Source of the DNA: Acidimicrobiales bacterium
Lineage (GTDB): Bacteria; Actinomycetota; Acidimicrobiia; Acidimicrobiales; GCA-2861595
Direction of reading: 5' to 3'
Assembly (NCBI GenBank): GCA_036262515.1
Contig: DATAIT010000085.1
Span: 1 to 37,751, forward strand
DNA length: 37,751 nucleotides
Below, in pieces: positions 35,349 to 37,751 of this stretch. Under the pieces are notes generated by a model. That model searched no databases. It had not been told where the DNA came from and saw only the letters and a list, made by a program, of their open reading frames with translations. The translations under genes were made by a program, and so were the position numbers. Each line of letters starts with the position of its first letter. The first letter of the stretch is position 1.

Positions 35349-35370
35349 CCCGGCCAGGCTACCGGCCGGG
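35349..35370 (-). promoter_or_regulatory. def promoter -10 (TAGCCT) enclosed by a 7-bp inverted repeat
   Basis: TAGCCT (35361-35356) ends seven bases before ATG 35348. It lies in the 8-base spacer of a perfect inverted repeat, CCCGGCC and GGCCGGG (35349-35355, 35364-35370). The repeat could be an operator or the hairpin that ends priA transcripts. Confidence 0.5.
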
Positions 35371-35422
35371 CCGGGGACCCGAACCCTCCGGCGGGGCGGC
35401 CGCCGCGTCACGGACGGCGCCT

Positions 35423-37156
35423 TCACACGCGGGCCGGATCGACCTCCACCCGCAGGCGGGCGCCGGTGCGCGGAACGGCGGCCAGCGCGTCGGCGAGGAC
35501 GGTGTGGTCGCTCGCTCGCACCAGCCACCGTCCGTCGGCGGGGCCGAGCACCTCGACCTCGGGGCCGAGGGCGGCGACGAAGCCGGCGCCGTCGCCCGAG
35601 ACCAAGGCCAAGGCGGCCGCCGGCGGGAGCCGGAGGTCGGCCCGGCGCGGCGCCTCGTGGGCGGCCACCCGGCCGGCGTCGGCGTGCACGGCGGCGCGGA
35701 GCACCTCGTGGCCGGGCAGGCGCGTCTGCACGACGACGCGCCCTCCGGCCGCCCGACCGCCCACCAGGCGGGCGGCGCGCGCGAGCAGCGCCAGCGCCTG
35801 CTCGGCGGCGCGGAAGCGGGCGGCGAGCAGCTCCCGGTCGAAGTCCAGGAACACGACGGCGTCGGCCGCTGGCAGGCGGTGCAGCAGCGCGTCGGTGCCG
35901 ACGAGGACGCCGGCACCAGGAAGGTCGGCCGACTCGCCCGTCACCTCGGCCACGGGCCGCCCGGCCAGCGCCTCCAGCTCCTCGCGGACGCGCGTCACGC
36001 CCGGTCGCAACCTCCGAAGCCTGGCTGCCCCGCACGACTGGCACACGGCCGCCCGCGTCCGCTCGCACCGGCGGCACCGGAGCGCGTCACCGTCGTCGGC
36101 CTGGGCCAGGCCGCCGTCGCAGTGCTCGCAGCGCAGGAGCTCGCCGCAGGCGCCGCAGGCGAGGAGCTGGGCCCGGCCCTTCCGGTTGAGGACGCAGGCG
36201 ACCCGCCCGCCACCGCGCACCACGTCCACCACCCGGTCGGAGTAGAGCCCCGACCGGGGGTCGGCGCGGCGCCGGTCGATGATCTCCACGACCGGCCACC
36301 CGCTCCGCTCCGCCGCTCGGGCCGGCGCCAGCAGCCGACCCCATGCCAGCTGCTCGAGCGTCGGGCACGGCGACACCAGCACACAGGCGACGCCCGCCCG
36401 GCCGGCCCGCTCGGCCACCACTTCCCAGGCGTTCCAGGTCGGGGAGCGCTCCTCGCGGTACGCCTCGTCGTGGGCGTCGATGACGACGGCGGCGGCGAGC
36501 CCGGGGACGGGACTCCAGGCGGCGCCCCGCGCCCCGACCACCGCCCACCCGCCGGCCGCCGCCCGGGCCCAGTCCCGGGGCGCCAGCGCCACGGGCACGC
36601 CGGCGCCGCGCATCCGCCCGGCCAGAGCGGAGGCTCCCTCCACCGACGGCGCCAGCACGAGGACGTCGCCGCGCGCCGCGGCGACGGCGGCGAGGACGAG
36701 GGGCAACAGGTCGGCGGCGGGCGGGAGGCGCACGACCGATCGAGCCCCGGCCAGCGCCTCCTGCGCCAGGGCCTCGTGCGGAGCGGCCCCGGCCACCGGC
36801 CCGCCCGTCGAGGGGGCCGGCGGCAGGCCGCGGACCGCCCCCGGTGGCGACGCCGACCGGAGGACGGCGCGCAGCGGCCCCGCCCACCGCCAGGCCGCCC
36901 ACCGGGCGAGGTCCACGAGGGCGGGCGGCGGGCCCCAGCCCGTCACCTTGGCCAGCGGTTGGAGCCGCACCCCGGCGGGCGGCGTCACGTCATCGGCGAC
37001 GACCCAGCCGCCCACGCGCCGCCCGTGCAACCGGACGCGCACGATCGACCCGACGCGGACGTCACCGTCCCAAGCGGCGGGCACCGTGTAGTCGAACGCC
37101 CTGTCGAGGGCGGACACATCGGGCAGGACGCGCACCACCCTGGTCGTGCCGGGCAC
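35423..37156 (-). CDS. priA: PriA-like replication restart protein without helicase motifs
   Basis: Probable primosome assembly protein N', 577 residues. The N-terminal DNA-binding domain is recognisable (VVRVLPDVSALDRAFDYTVP, GSIVRVRLHGRRVGGWVV). The zinc-binding region has eight Cys in pairs (CGACGE, CEHC, CRRC, CQSCG). Walker A is missing: the position reads VVRLPPAADLLPLV, and DEAH is replaced by VIDAHDEAY, so ATP-driven unwinding is unlikely. This loss is known in actinobacterial PriA proteins. It is shorter than the 700 or so residues of E. coli PriA. GTG 37156 follows the metK stop by 34 bases. Confidence 0.9.
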   Translation of the reverse strand: MPGTTRVVRVLPDVSALDRAFDYTVPAAWDGDVRVGSIVRVRLHGRRVGGWVVADDVTPPAGVRLQPLAKVTGWGPPPALVDLARWAAWRWAGPLRAVLRSASPPGAVRGLPPAPSTGGPVAGAAPHEALAQEALAGARSVVRLPPAADLLPLVLAAVAAARGDVLVLAPSVEGASALAGRMRGAGVPVALAPRDWARAAAGGWAVVGARGAAWSPVPGLAAAVVIDAHDEAYREERSPTWNAWEVVAERAGRAGVACVLVSPCPTLEQLAWGRLLAPARAAERSGWPVVEIIDRRRADPRSGLYSDRVVDVVRGGGRVACVLNRKGRAQLLACGACGELLRCEHCDGGLAQADDGDALRCRRCERTRAAVCQSCGAARLRRLRPGVTRVREELEALAGRPVAEVTGESADLPGAGVLVGTDALLHRLPAADAVVFLDFDRELLAARFRAAEQALALLARAARLVGGRAAGGRVVVQTRLPGHEVLRAAVHADAGRVAAHEAPRRADLRLPPAAALALVSGDGAGFVAALGPEVEVLGPADGRWLVRASDHTVLADALAAVPRTGARLRVEVDPARV

Positions 37157-37190
37157 GGCCGGCGACCCGCCCGGAGGCGGCGCCGAAGGG

Positions 37191-37751
37191 TCAGAGACCG
37201 AGGGCCGCCTTCAGCGAGTCGAGCCGGGACAGGCTCTCCCAGGTGAACTCCTTCTCCGGTCGCCCGAAGTGCCCGTAGGCGGCGGTGCGCTGGAAGATGG
37301 GCCGGCGCAGCTTGAGGTCGCGGACGATGGCCGCCGGGCGGAGGTCGAACACGTCGTTGATCGCTGCGCCGATGCGGATGGGATCGACCTCCTCGGTGCC
37401 GAAGGTGTCGACCATCACCGACACGGGCCGGGCCACGCCGATGGCATAGGCCACCTGGATCTCGCACCGGCGCGCCGCGCCGGAGGCCACCACGTGCTTG
37501 GCCGCCCACCGGGCCGCGTACGCGGCGGAGCGGTCGACCTTGGTGGGGTCCTTGCCGGAGAAGGCGCCGCCGCCGTGCCGGGCCGAGCCGCCGTAGGTGT
37601 CGACGATGATCTTGCGGCCCGTGAGGCCGGTATCGGCATGCGGCCCGCCCAGCTCGAACTTGCCGGTGGGGTTGGCGAGGACCCGGAACTTGTCGGATGC
37701 GAATGCCTCGGGGAGCATCGGGTGGATCACGTGCTCGATCAGGTCCGGCTT
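37191..37751 (-). CDS. metK: S-adenosylmethionine synthetase (C-terminal part, 5' end beyond window)
   Basis: Makes S-adenosylmethionine from methionine and ATP. Only the last 186 residues are in the window, starting at KPDLIEH; the gene continues past 37751. Signatures: [40 protein letters not shown] and [12 protein letters not shown]. It is the first visible gene of the metK-priA-def-fmt-rsmB series and supplies the methyl donor for RsmB, which is a functional association only. Confidence 0.97.
   Translation of the reverse strand, partial: KPDLIEHVIHPMLPEAFASDKFRVLANPTGKFELGGPHADTGLTGRKIIVDTYGGSARHGGGAFSGKDPTKVDRSAAYAARWAAKHVVASGAARRCEIQVAYAIGVARPVSVMVDTFGTEEVDPIRIGAAINDVFDLRPAAIVRDLKLRRPIFQRTAAYGHFGRPEKEFTWESLSRLDSLKAALGL

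Overview
This 37.75 kb window is very GC-rich and almost entirely coding. It looks like a chromosomal core region of an actinomycete, most likely an Acidimicrobiia-type lineage. The lineage call is inference. It rests on the GlgE maltosyltransferase route, a mycobacterial-type MurA with Asp in place of the active-site Cys, a helicase-less PriA, a DUF1844 gene divergent from infC, and many apparently leaderless genes. I see no phage, transposon, CRISPR array, rRNA or tRNA, and no gap between genes longer than 300 bases.

Layout. Positions 1-6666 hold alpha-glucan metabolism: treS (partial) and glgE on the minus strand and glgP on the plus strand, with an AlkA-type DNA glycosylase between them. 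Positions 6693-14220 hold glpX (minus), then a plus-strand series: an acyl-CoA mutase large subunit with isobutyryl-CoA-mutase-type residues, a coupled S9 peptidase, a zinc-ribbon protein, a K+ channel with a TrkA domain, a J-domain protein and a small alpha/beta hydrolase. Positions 14240-16950 (minus) hold an MFS transporter and an M20 deacylase. Positions 17043-20029 (plus) hold murA, a DUF2237 gene, a NifU-like scaffold and meaB. Positions 20092-27314 (minus) form the translation operon infC-rpmI-rplT-trmH-histidine kinase-pheS-pheT, followed by a small membrane protein. A DUF1844 gene at 27497 is divergent from infC. Positions 27928-37751 (minus) run metK (partial)-priA-def-fmt-rsmB-moaB-ribD-ribE-ribBA-ribH-hisG-csp, which combines one-carbon supply, initiator formylation and deformylation, rRNA methylation, riboflavin synthesis and the first step of histidine synthesis.

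Themes. Thirteen start codons lie 6-8 bases downstream of a -10-like hexamer (mostly TANNNT) with no room for a Shine-Dalgarno sequence, which suggests leaderless transcripts. Inside operons, genes are joined by four-base NTGA overlaps, and all four bases occur at N. At least two genes (trmH-like and fmt) have no ATG, GTG or TTG where the protein must begin and probably start at CTG. I found no clearly undescribed multi-gene system. The most useful leads are these start-site patterns and several protein oddities: the mutase signature, an RsmB lacking its RNA-recognition segment, an MFS protein with a soluble N-terminal domain, an IF3 with a long Ala/Pro tail, and a histidine kinase embedded in a translation operon.
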